From assembly GCF_030848805.1 (NCBI RefSeq), contig NC_092359.1, forward strand, positions 7,448,623-7,512,622: 64,000 nucleotides of DNA. The letters run 5' to 3'. The number at the start of each line of letters is the position of its first letter. The first letter of the stretch is position 1. The translations under genes were made by a program, and so were the position numbers. A model generated the notes under the pieces. The model saw nothing but the letters and a program-made list of their open reading frames with translations, had not been told where the DNA came from and searched no databases. Positions 48,101 to 61,492 of the stretch are shown piece by piece. This stretch comes from Temnothorax longispinosus (taxonomy: Eukaryota; Arthropoda; Insecta; Hymenoptera; Formicidae).

Positions 48101-51100
48101 GACGAAAATGCCGGCGCCAGATTGGTGGAGTGCGAGGAGGCAAACAAGCTGTCTGGTCGCCTTTACCTCTACACTCTCTTCTTCGAGGGTTCTTTCCAGG
48201 AGATGAGAGTCCCGTGCGCTCTTATAGTAGAGGAATGCGCGATACTGGACAAACTTGTACGACTGCTGGTGGTGAGCGAGGCTCCGCTTACCGCGAACAA
48301 GAACAGAATCGCTAAAGACTGCAAGGATACCAGCGCCGTGTTGAGCATGAAAACACCAAAGTGGTTGGCGCCTTTGTTACTGCTCATCGATCGCCTGGAG
48401 AAGGTGGCCACTCTTACGCAACGAAAGCAAATAATGCACAAAATCACGACCAGAGCGTGGAAGTGGTTCGATTTAAGCACAGGCAAATGGACTCTCTATT
48501 CGCCTATGAATAATCGAATCATCAACGATGCGTATTGGGCGGGCGAATCCAGCGTGCGGATATCGTGCAGTCGGCGCCGATATCTCATCACCTTCTCTTG
48601 TATGACGCAAGTGAACGAGGACAGTGATAACAGGCGGCCCATAACAATGGGTTTCAAGCTGAACACGGATAAAGAGGACGGTGGCTCGGGTTCAGATTCG
48701 AATATGGATACTGACGAGAGCCCGGTAGGAGAAGAGAGACGAAATACGGTGGTGCAAGGATTGGATCCTAGTATAGCGCCGAGTATTGTACGGTAAGAGA
48801 TACAAGATCAACATTAATGTGTGTAATATTAATGTTGTAATATTAATGTTGTAATATTAATGTTGTAATATTAACGTGAATAATATATTTAAATAATTTA
48901 GACCTCGCGGAAAAAGGAGAAAATCATATCGTGCAATATTAATTTCTAGGATGCCGTATGATTAATGCTCCTTCTGCGGAAGCGTTTTAGTTTATCACTG
49001 TTCGTAATATTTTTTATGGCCATGCATTATTATACGAAATAACTTCATGTGTAAAATTGAATTAACTAAGAACCAAATAAACATCTCATAAATATTGTTT
49101 ATGTTACAGAGCGTGTGTAAAGTTTTTGGCAATCCCAGTCGATCGAGACGCATTACACGCTGTGTTGAAAGTGTGTTTACGGTTGACGAGAGATTATCGA
49201 AATGCGGAGGTGTTCGCGCGTGAGGGTGGTGTTAAGTTACTCCTCGAAATGACACAAATGTGCAGTTTCACCGGCTGCATCACCCTATGTACGTTACTGA
49301 TACGACATACTCTTGAGGAACCGCGCACGCTTCGCCTTGCGATGGAGAAGGTATTTTTATCTTTTCGATATTTCGCGTATATCGCGTACTAATCTATCCA
49401 TATAACAATGAATTATTCGCTCGCTTTTGTTCCAGGTCATTCGTGCGCGCACGCAGAGCAACATACCTCCTGCATATAAAGAGATACTTTTCATGACACG
49501 ACAAATCAGCAGTGCCGTTTGCCGCAATCCGGAAGTATACAAAGAAGTGTGCGAAAATATTCTAAGAGTTGACATAAGTTGCTTGAAAAGTGAGTTTCAA
49601 TTATTAATCCGTGTGGTATTCTATATCCATTAATATAAAATAGCAATATTTTTAGTGATTTCGTTTACTAATTATATCTTTATCGTTTTGCAGAGGATGA
49701 CGTTGACAATAGGCTAGTTGTCAAAGCCTTACCTCCTAGTCACTCTCCAGCATTACCGATGGTGGAAGAGGTATCCGTAGGTGTTATTCGTGATATGTTG
49801 AACGCGTTAATTAAGCCAATGCCAGTGTCGTCGGATGACGGATCGGCAACTCCAACAAGTCCCGAAAAGAAGACTTCACACGCGACAACTTCATCGATGG
49901 GTAACGCGTCATCGTCGACGTCGTCATCGCGGCGAGATATATTGAGAAATAATGCAACGACTACCAACGATCCCTTGGACGACGACGATCAAGTGTCGCA
50001 AATTATTCCTCTAAAGATTTACACCGACATCGGTAACAACAGCAAAGTAGAACCAGAAGAGGCGAAGAAGCCCATTCTGACAAAATCTGCGATATTGAAG
50101 ATATTGGCAGAGGCTGTGAGATCTTACGGCGCTGTAGCTAGTCTTATCACCGAACATACGTACAGAGCTGGGCAAAGTGAGATGGTATCTGAAGACACGA
50201 CAGCCTTAGCGTTCTTACTAGATAAACTTTTGCCGATGTCGCCGGAAAATTCGGGCGATCGAACATGCAGCAGCATGGCGAGAATGTTGATTGCTGCTAT
50301 AGCCTCGTGCAATCACTCGCCAGATGTACAGACGACTTTGGTGACAGAAGTGAAGGCAGCCTTGACGAGGACGCTTGCGCTTCCGGAGAGTTCCGAGAAG
50401 CACGCGCAACTTCAGTTGCTAATCGGACTAATCTCTACCATGATCGACAGTTGTCCGCCAATGTCGCATACTCAGCTGAGGGCTTCTTTGAGGGCTCACC
50501 AGTACAATAACGTCAATTACATCGTTAGAATAATGCTGAGAAAGGGTATAATTACCGATCTGGCAAAAATACCGCACAGTCTCGATTTGTCGAGCCCGAA
50601 TATGGCCGGCACTATTAACGCCGCGTTAAAACCACTCGAAACTTTATCGCGCATTATCAATCAACCAATGCCGGGTGCGGTCAATAACAAATTTACGAAG
50701 CCGAAAAATAGGACAGTCCAAGAAGAACCGATTGGAGAACAGACAGGCACTACGACCTCCGAAGCTACGCATGCCGTGGGCGAGGAAGCGAACGAGGACG
50801 CGGAGAACACTGAGCACGATATCTCGGTGACAGCGGAAAGCTTGGAACCGACCTCGGAGAGCCAGGTACACGAGGAAGGAGATGAGGCCGCCCTCGAGGA
50901 CATTATGGATCAACTTCTTGAAAGGTAACGAGATGTAAATTAAAGATTAATCAGATTTCGATGAACGTCATGCAATTCAAATCAAGTATAAAAGTAAATT
51001 CAATCTCTTTGTGTCTGATTAAGATGTGTCTACGCAGCAATGACATCAAGATGGCAGATAAAAAAAATATCTTACTGAATGTTACTGTATGAACAAAATT

Positions 51101-54100
51101 TAAAATGATATGCTCATATGTGTATCATATGCGGTACAGATATCGCATAGTGACAATGTCTCTCATTTAACAGATATTAGCAAAGTACTCTCCTTGCACG
51201 GATTGTATTTTATGCGATTTTATTTTGTGACACACGTAAAATGTAATCATACAATTCATCAATCGAACATACATGCATAGACTTTTTTTTAATTTAAGCA
51301 TGATATGTATTTTTTTTCTGGCTGTTTATGTGTGTTTTTGTCTTTTGTTTATGTGTTGCACACGTTCGCGAAACTTTTTTTTATTTATTTAATAGTCCTT
51401 CAAGTTCATGAAAGCTACAGTACTTATAATCAAGTAGTGTACTGTTTTCCAGGGACGGCTCGGCCGTGGCGGAAGAGCCATCTTCTCGCCCGCACAGGCC
51501 AATGGATATTGATGACGAAAGTCTCGCGATGCGCGACGCGGAGGGCGATTTCGATCCAACTCGAGATACCACAGTAAGAGTAACGTCGCTTTTTTTCTCT
51601 CATGTAATTAGTACTTTCCGTTTTATTTTCTGAATCTACAATGAATTTTATTTTAGGAGGACTTAATGAGCTCCGACTCTGACTCCGATAGTAATCCGTC
51701 TGACGATAATGAGGACGAGGTGCAGGATGATGAGGACGAAGAGGAGGAAGAGGAAGATGATGGTAGATAATCCGACTTTATGCATGATAATGGCAACCGA
51801 AGTAGAAAGATCGTATATCTCTTATCCTCATTTACGTTGTTATTATAGGTGAAGAAAATGAGGAAGAGGAGGAAGAAGAGGAGGAAGGATCGTCCAATTA
51901 TGAAGAGGATGGAATAGAATTTTACGAAGATGCTGGAGAGGGCGGCGTTTTTCGTATGTTCCCCTCTTCTGAGCGCGATGGTGGTAATGTTGTAATGATA
52001 CAACACAACATTGAAAATCAGGACATCGCGAATACGTCAACGCCAGTTAATACGCGACCTAGTCTTCCATGGAATACCACATTCCCGTTACCATTAGGTC
52101 TGTTTGAAGAGCCCCCTGCAGGTTCTGAGAACAACGGTAAATAGGAGCGAAAATAGATAATTACAGTCGGAAATTCCCCTATTCTTGACTAATCGAGACC
52201 GAGCAACCTCTCTATTCTCGACTTCAGTTTCCCCTTCAATTTTTGTTTGTACTGCAAGAATAGGTTTTCAAATATAGAATGAGTGTTAATCATGTCCATA
52301 AGTGTTCGTAATCTCAGTTCACGAAGGCTGAGCTGGTCGAGAACAGGGGTGTCGATATATGAACGTTCGACTGTGTTTTTTTTTCTCTCCTTTTTTTCTT
52401 TTACCTTTCAATTAATTTCTTACATAATTGTAAGAGTATAATTGTAATAATTTTGATGCAGGCATCAGTACTCACCCACTGTTAATATCGCAAGGAAGTT
52501 TGGACACTGCAAGTACTAGAACGCAACGTGCTCTACGACATAGGCGGTATCAGTATCTCCAGTTATCCAACCCACGTAGTTCAAATCCACCTGTAATATT
52601 ACAAAGGTATATGTTAGTAAAACATTGTGTTTCGCGACTATTGAAACAATAAACAGCCTAATTATTTAACATACATGATACAGACTCCTCGGCCCGGCTG
52701 CGCAGACCCTTCCCTTGTCCGCTAGTCAGGTTTTGGCATCGAGCTTTAGAGATACACGGGTCGTCGTAATGGATAACGGATTAGGTATATTCACTAATCA
52801 AGAGGAAGAGCAAATTGATTATGTCGTACGTATATTGTGTAATACGAAAACTTATTTAAATATATATATAAAAAATTGTGATTTTAATTTTCAAATTTTT
52901 AATGTTAGGATCAATCTGGGTATCTCTTTGGTCCAAGCCTTGCTGCAACTTTGAATAATATACCAACCGCATTACACTGGTGGATCGAAGAGAGTAAGCA
53001 GTTAGATGGAGATTCTCAACCGGATTGTTGCGTTGGTAAGAACGAAGGAATTTGTGTTAATTTTATTATTATGAATTTTATTAACAATTTTATTAATTTT
53101 ATTAACTTTTTGTGTTGGAAAGGTGTTGTTCACAAGCTGGTACCTGGGCTGGAAAAGCACAGGAACGCAGAACTCGCTGAGCGTAAGGAGAAACGTAAAA
53201 AACAACATGGCTCCGAGAAGGAAAGCGAAAAGGATAGTAAAGAAGAAAAAGAACGTTCAAATAATGCGGAATGTAAGTACATTCTCGTATATTTTCCCCC
53301 GTATACAAAAATTTTACATATTAAAATAATATATTTAAATGTGAATACGATTATTCAAACTGCATCTAACATTTTAGCCGCACTACCCAGTTTGACACTT
53401 GATGAGCAGCCACCAACTTCTCAATCATCTGCATCAACTTCTCAAGGAACTGACGTCACTCTTGTAGCCAGAGGAGAAACTGCGGTAGAAACTGCAAGAC
53501 AGGAGCGTACTCCGGAGGAGGACATAATTGGTACAGCTGCAATACGAACATTTTTTTATATTTATTTTTAATGAATATTTTATATGCGTGTTTCTATGTA
53601 TTTTTTACATACTAGATGTAACAGGTGAAATGGAAGTGACGGTTCAAGAGGACGAGGAGCGACCACCTCCACCACCGCCGGAGGAGCAGTCAACGTCCGA
53701 TAGTCGGGATCCACGTACGGCAAATCGGAATCCCACATTAGAGTTGGCTGAAAGTATCGTCGACTCTGTACTTGGACCGTGCACATCTGAAGCAACGATT
53801 AGACTAAGTAATATACCTATTGTTTTTAAAATTAAAATTCTCTGTATAAAACGCTATTATACGTAAAAAAAACCCTTATTATATTTATATTATGTTAATC
53901 GTTCTATATCATGAATCGGACCTTAGTGATTACTTAAAAAAATCGAAATTAGAATCTTTTGCTCAGAGTCGTTGATTATCCTTACCGTTAAGTTATTCAA
54001 ATTTTGTGTACTAATATCCTTTCGTCATTAGACCTACATGTGTCTAATGACACGCCTACACATCTTGCTCCGATAGGACAGCCTGGACGAAGTGGTTCAG

Positions 54101-57100
54101 AAACGGCGAATGTCGCCGAATCAACATCTAATCGCACCTCCGCTGCGCCATTAGTAGTAGATTTTGGTCAAGAAACTAGCGAGGATCTGTCGAGGGAGAG
54201 TAGCGATTCGGCTGATTGGATACGCAGACTCTTGACGGATGATACTCAGTGTCGAACGAGCGACATTGACTTACGGCGTGTTGAACGAAAGTAAGTACCG
54301 TGCATAAGTGAATATAGATTACAGCGGTATTAACATGAATGTCATTGTAGCGCCAACGTCGTTAATCAAGATCCGACGTCTTCAATCACGACCGAGACCA
54401 CCACCACCGCGGCAGGGACCTCAGAACAACAACCGTCACAGCAACCGTCGCAACAGCAGCCACAGCAGCAATCCAGCAATCAGGAACAACAATTACCGGA
54501 TGGTGTAGACCCTTCATTTCTGGCTGCGCTGCCTGAGGATATGCGCGACGAAGTCATTGCCGAGCAGCTCAGGTAAATTGATGATCTTGCTTCAATGTTT
54601 ATACATGTATGTTAATAGGGTAACAATATGTAAATAATAAATAACGTGTTGATAGACTGCAACGTATGAGGCAGCGCGCACAGGCTTCTGTAGTCGAAGA
54701 GCTTAGCGGACCAGTTGAGGTAAATCCTGAATTCTTGGCTGCTTTACCTCCGGCGATACAGGAGGAAGTCTTGGCGCAACAACGCATGGAGCAGCAACGA
54801 CACGCGGCCGCCTCGGCGAACCCGGAGGATCCCGTGGATGCCGCCGCTTTCTTCCAAAATCTACAACCTTCTCTTCGGCAGGCTGTTAGTATATATTCTC
54901 GAATGGATTTACTGTTGTTCTCGATGTCTCATCATTACTACTTATGAAACTGACATTTATTTTTGTAGATCCTAACTGACATGGAAGAGTCTCAAATATC
55001 CGTCCTTCCACCGGATTTAGCTCAAGAAGCTCAAAACTTGAGGAGAGAGTGGGAAGCACGTAATCGACACATGATGCAAGAAAGATTTCTCAACCATGTT
55101 AGTCAAAGCAATACTGCTCTCTCGAGCATATTAAGAAATTCTGGGAGAGGTAAGTTTCTGTTACAGTTAATATTGCGCACAAATATTAGCATTAACACGA
55201 ATAAAAAGATAGAGTGTAAAAATATACAATGAATATATGTAATTAGATGAGTTGCTTTTATAAACAAAAATCGCAATATATTTGTAGCTCGTGGAGGCGG
55301 CACACGATATGCCATTCACGCAGTACCACAAAGATCTCAGTGGAATACCTGGAATACTCGCGGCGATACGAATATGGCTCATCAGAGCGCCGGCTTACGA
55401 TTAAGAGGCCGGCAATTACTTGATCATGAATCGATGGCGTGCCTGCTGGTGTTATTATTTGTCGACGAGCCAAAAATTAACACCCTCAGGCTTCACCGAG
55501 TTATCAGAAATCTTTGCTATCACGGTACCACAAGGGAGTGGATAGTAAAAGCATTATTGAGCATCATGGAAAGAAGTAACGATGAAAATAAGGATATCAT
55601 GGCAGATTTTAGTGGGAAATTTAAGAGAAAGGGATTATTAAATGCTCCCATGGATTTATGGTAAGATCTTTCCCACTTAAGAATTGATTCTAAACAGAAC
55701 GCGATATATTCATCATAATGATAATGTTTGAATTTATTTCAGTTCTCCAAAGATTTTTGACCAAAGAAATAACACGCAATCATGGCTAAATATTAGTATC
55801 GACGCTGCACTCGGTTGTAGAGCAAATGTATTTCATATAGTACGTCATGCCGGTAAAAAATCTGAAAGGCAAGGTAATATTATTGCAATTCATCCACAGG
55901 CAGCACCTACCGTTTGCAGGTCAGTGTATTAATTTTAAGATATTTTAAGATTGAAATAAAAGAAGCTATTTTGAAAGCTTATTATTAAAAGTCTATTTCT
56001 CCTTTATTAGATTTTTAAAACATTTTGGCTCTTTATTTACAGACATACTTTAGAACTGTTGATATCACTGGCTAAGAGTTTCCCTGGATATTTTGTGCCA
56101 ATCAAATCTAAGGATCTAGACGATAAAGATAGTGGTAAGGAAAAGGATGTGAGTGGCAGCAAAGAGGAAGGTGGAGTGAAAAATAAATCTGCGTCTAAAG
56201 TAGGAAGGAGTGATCTTCCGGACTTTTGGGATTTGCTTCTAAAATTGGATTCGTGCGCGTCTAAAAAAGGAAAATCGGTTGCGAGGACTCATTCGAATAC
56301 GAATTTGGGCAGTGAGCCGGAACATGGCACAACAACATTTGAAGCTTCCGCATTCGGCCAACTTATCTCGATGCTCAATTGGTCTGTGATCAAACGAAGC
56401 AGTCAGTTGACAGATAAATTACTGCGACTCCTGTCTTTGATCTCCATCGGCTTGACGGAAGTAAATCCCTTTCGGCGGCAAGAAGGTGCTGCAAAGAACA
56501 AGAAGACGGAACTCAATAAGGATCAAAGCGTCGCCGCACCAGAAGGACACCTCAAGTTGGCTGTGCAGGTTTTGACTAGTAAAAGTTGTTCCGAGGATGG
56601 ACTTGAGGATGCAACTGCGCTATTACTTAACTTATCTCATTGCCCTGATCCCACTAGACAATTGGTATGTATTCATATTAATATAAATATAAATGTATTA
56701 TTAATATTAATATAAATGTATTAATAATAATATGAAAATGTTAAATATCTTTTTCCTTCCACTTACGTCTTTTTCTAGATATTAAAATTACTTCTGGAAG
56801 GTGCAATGGAATTGGCAAATATGGTATGCGAACATATCAATGATTTGATGATGGAATTAAAAGTTCTAAATCGTGAATTAAGTCGAAGAAATTCCTTGGA
56901 GGACCAACCATCGACCAGTAGTGGAAATGGACGAGGAATTTTATTAGATAGGTAAAAATATACTTATAACACGCAATTAAATATCAAAGCGTACTAAATC
57001 CATACACTTTGCGTTTTCGAGAGACAAGATATTTATTATTTAGTTATGAAAAAGTTTTCTTTTCAGATTTACTAATGAAAATGTAGTCGTCACAGCACCG

Positions 57101-60050
57101 AGTAAAGTCAAAGCCGGAAGTGACCTTCAATTACCATCGATGGCTGCTCTTGTCAGTAAAACTTCTAGTCAGGCATTCTTTTTGAGAATACTTAAAGTTA
57201 TTGTGCAAATAAGGGAAGCTGTCCGCTTAGCAAACACCAAGAAAACAAGTATGCATACGACGTTATTATAATTTTACCTTGCGGTAAATTTTTAATGTTT
57301 TATTATTTATGTTAAATTTTCAATATTTACAAATTAATTCTTTTTTAAGCTAATCAAACAACAGAGACAGCCATGGATACAGGCACAACAAGCAATGCGC
57401 CAGAGACAGGTACTTTTATACTTCTGACTTTCTTATTTCTATAATTTGTCCTTAACATTTATATTGAAAATAATATATTTTGTTATAGCTGCCGACAACA
57501 ATGCGGACACCGATGTTCCTATGGATACAACGCAAGCAAATACTTTGATTCTTGATAATACAAAGACATCCTCTTCTCGCAATGGTAAATTAGGGATATT
57601 AATGATTATTGTATAGTATTTATATAGTTTTTCTATAGTATTTATATCTGTTTTTTCCTGTTTTTTTTTTAGATGAAGAGAAAACTGCACTTCCATTGCT
57701 GAGTGAGAGTTTAGTATTAGATAACTTATGGGAAACTCTTAGCGCTTGCTTACTCGAATTAGAATACACTCCTGATCATCATGCCGTCCTCGTTTTACAG
57801 GTAAAGGATTTGAATTTATTATCTTAGAAGACTGTTATAGAAGAATGTTATCACTGAATTATTATATTGTTATTAATCATTACCATCATTTGCGGTATAA
57901 ACATGTATACATATGTATCTAACATTGCAGCCAGCGGTAGAAGCGTTCTTCTTGGTGCACTCGTCTTCAAGTACGTCTCGAGATCGAGACAGTCGTCTTA
58001 ACGCGACTAGCGAGAATCGAGAAGTGGTACCAGACTTAGCACCAGTCTCTCCGATATATTCGGACAATGAAGGTACTTCTCAATCGGAAGCTCCCGCCAA
58101 TGCTTCCTGGGATATCACACCAACCCCGCAGAAAACATTGCCACCGGATCAATTAAAGTTCCTCAAATTTGCCGGTACGTATTAACTAACGATGAATAAA
58201 AGCCCCACTTGATATCGTCAATTTAACGTAATATGTATCTTATTCGTACAGAAACGCACAGAACTGTGCTCAACCAAATTCTACGACAAACGACTACACA
58301 CTTAGCAGACGGACCATTTTCTGTACTGGTGGATCACACAAGAGTGTTAGACTTCGACGTGAAGAGACGTTACTTCAGAACGGAATTAGAACGAATGGAC
58401 GAAGGTATACGTAGGGAAGAATTGGCAGTCCACGTTCGTAGGAGTCACGTTTTCGAAGATTCATTTAGGGAGCTTCATCGAAGAAATGCCGATGAATGGA
58501 AAAATCGCTTTTACATCGTCTTCGAAGGTACATATTTCTAATATTTATTCTAATAAGCTTGCATAAACTTCATAAATCTCGATACTAAGATTTATTTTTT
58601 TAATTCTAAAAGGCGAGGAAGGACAAGACGCGGGAGGATTGTTGCGGGAGTGGTATGTCATTATCTCGAGAGAGATCTTCAACCCGATGTACGCCCTGTT
58701 TACTGTCAGTCCTGGCGATCGAGTAACATACATGATAAATTCATCTTCGCATTGTAATCCTAATCATTTATGTTACTATAAATTTGTGGGTCGAGTAATT
58801 GGTAAGTATTTGATTTATTTTTCAACGAAGACATTATCAGATGCAAAAGACGTTTTTACTATATGTTCTGATACACGTTATTTCTTTGCAGCTAAGGCTA
58901 TTTATGACAACAAATTGTTAGAGTGCTACTTCACGCGTAGTTTCTACAAACATATACTTGGCATACTCGTGAAACATACCGATATGGAAAGCGAAGATTA
59001 TAGTTTTTACAAAGGACTTGTTTATCTTACGGAACATACTATTTCTGATTTGGGCTATGAATTAACGTTCTCCACAGAGGTAAGAACAATTATTTCAGTG
59101 TAATTTTCGGCTTTATATTTTGGTTATTAAACATATACGTTGGTTATAGGTGAACGAATTTGGCGTCAATGACGTTCGAGATTTAATACCAAATGGACGT
59201 AATATAGTTGTTACAGAAGAGACCAAACTTGAATATATTAGGCTCGTATGTCAAATGAAGATGACTGGAGCAATTCGTAAACAGTAAGTGAATTTAAAGT
59301 TTTAAAATCGAATGGAAGAATATTATTTGCTTGCTTTAACTACTTGTTTAATTACTTTCTTATTTGTATATTTTAAATCTTCCTTTACAGGTTAAACGCA
59401 TTCTTGGAAGGCTTTTATGATATTATACCTAAACGACTGATCTCCATATTTAATGAACAAGAACTTGAATTATTAATCAGCGGCTTGCCTAATGTAGATA
59501 TCGAAGACCTTAAAGCGAATACAGAGTATCATAAATACACCGCTACATCTTTACAGGTATATTTCGGTATTTTGTACTTTATCTTATATTTGAAAGAATT
59601 GTATTATTTCATGTTTTGTCGTTTTTTTTCTTTTTAAACAGATTCAGTGGTTCTGGCGTGCATTACGAGGTTTTGATCAAGCAGATCGTGCGAAGTTCTT
59701 ACAATTCGTTACTGGTACGTCCAAAGTGCCGCTACAAGGTTTCGCCGCGTTAGAAGGCATGAACGGCGTACAAAAGTTCCAAATTCACAGAGAGGACAGG
59801 TCAACAGACAGGCTTCCATCTGCCCATACTTGGTAATTATATGAAAAGAAATTTTGTTTTAAATTTTTTCGCAAACATACGTACAAGTTAAAGTTTGATC
59901 GACAAAATAACGCGAAATTACGCTAAAACTGTATTCCCTTATTGCAGTTTCAATCAACTGGATCTGCCAGTGTATGAGACATATGATAAACTACGTACAA
60001 ATCTACTCAAGGCGATTCACGAATGCAGCGAAGGATTTGGCTTTGCATAA
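42127..60050 (+). CDS. HUWE1: HUWE1 giant HECT E3 ubiquitin ligase, 4218 aa, complete
   Basis: Forty-three coding exons, all in phase (12657 nt). First: 42127-42171, 42565-42783, 42926-43165, 43240-43302, 43381-43605, 43688-43959, 44043-44319, 44458-45102, 45188-45457, 45549-46058, 46145-48792, 49110-49350, 49436-49589, 49694-50924. Last: 58252-58527, 58613-58801, 58892-59079, 59150-59283, 59391-59556, 59642-59832, 59948-60050. Order of parts: armadillo-like N-terminal DUF908/DUF913 region, UBA (about 1406-1447, LRQLMDMGFSRAHCIEAL), UIM-like (DDDQIMHAIAMSLGDT), WWE (about 1693-1758), long acidic tract (about 2390-2470), ubiquitin-binding UBM repeats (DPSFLAALPEDMRDEVIAEQ and NPEFLAALPPAIQEEVLAQQ), and HECT (about 3850-4218). 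Catalytic Cys4185 lies in AHTCFNQL, 33 residues from the end as in human HUWE1. It ubiquitinates many nuclear and cytosolic substrates in quality control and the DNA-damage response (family knowledge). Confidence 0.97.
48815..48880. repeat. Short tandem repeat in HUWE1 intron 11
   Basis: Four imperfect copies of about 16 bp built on TAATATTAATGTTG. Confidence 0.85.
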
Positions 60051-61492
60051 GTTTGCCGGAACGCCATTGTCATAACATTGTAGCAGTTTATCGTACATGT
60101 ATTGTCCTGCCTGTTCAGAGTAAACGTTACAAGAACTCGCTCCTGTATAATTACGCGTTCATGCGTTCATGCGTCCAATCGGTGACGATCTGATGACACG
60201 CTTGGTCTTCATTCAAGATCTAATTGAAAACTCGTTTAATTCGATATATACATATAGATGCACGAATATGTATATACATATAATTAATGCTGATGTAATT
60301 ACGTGAGAATAATTGTCAATGATACCCGAAGCTAGGGTTTATTTTGTTGAAGATCTTGGAAGAAGATGCTGAGCTTAACGATAATTCCCAACAAGGAATG
60401 ATAAGGAGAGATTAGTTCGGTTTTATGATAAGGATAAGCTAAAGATAAGATTCACACATAATTGTAATAGTTAGATACTTTAGTTTGTCATAAGAAGTAA
60501 TATAGGATGAAAAAGAAATGTAATATACTGCACTTTGAAGTCAGCGATATGTTTTAACCGGTTCGATAGTTTGAATAGAGAATACAGCGGTGGTAACGGT
60601 AGCCTGGTTCTTTACCAGAAAAGAAGCAGCAAAAGTATAAGTGGACGAGTGTTTGTGTGAATGAAAGAGAGAGAAAGTGATAAAAGTGTGAGTGAATGAG
60701 AGCGAGAGAGAGAAAGGGAGAAAACGCGAGAGAGAATTTAATCGAAAGATAACTGAGCCTAATTAAAAGATTTCACAATACGAATGCTGTCCTTCCCTAA
60801 AAACTGTATGGTTGTACACACTATTAGTATTAATAATTATAACTAATTCTTAATTAATAGTAATGATCATTAAATATCATTTTAATATTAATCATTCGAA
60901 ATGTGATGTTAAACAAGTGTAATTTCTTTTTCTTGAGATCTAACGAAATAAAGTTTACAGTTGAACAGACGTTACTTCATGAACACATCGAACAGAACAA
61001 TATTAGCGAAACATCGCACAGGCACCGTTATTAGTTAGTTTCGGAACTCCTTACGAAATTGTTAGGGAATTATTGATTAGGGATCGCAGAATAAAGTAAA
61101 TGTTGTATTTCTTATATAAAAAAAAAGTTGCATTCTTTTGTTATTGCACAGAGTCCTTAATTGCTAACTTCCGAGTTTCCTGAGTAGACAAGTATCGATA
61201 ATCCTGCGTAATATTACAACTTTTAGTCTCCCTTTAAAAGATAGCTTAACTTTATGTATTACCGAATAAATTATTGTTCGATTAACTACATGAGAATTAA
61301 TGTATGTAACATGAAAATATATATTTCATATTTACAAAGTTGTATAAGTGTAATAATCCATATTAGCAATCAGAGCACTGATTTTCGTGTTCAGGAGATA
61401 ATTCGTTACATAACACTGCACATAACAATTTTTGTAAGTACGTCAAAATTTTCACGAGCAATATGCCATTGCATTGTACGTCCGGAATGTTA
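60051..61492. other. HUWE1 3' UTR and convergent intergenic region
   Basis: No coding exon was seen. AATAAA occurs at 60947-60952 and 61090-61095, either of which could end the HUWE1 transcript. A GA-rich stretch lies at about 60666-60735. The downstream gene ends on the opposite strand at 61493, so the two genes are convergent. Confidence 0.6.
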
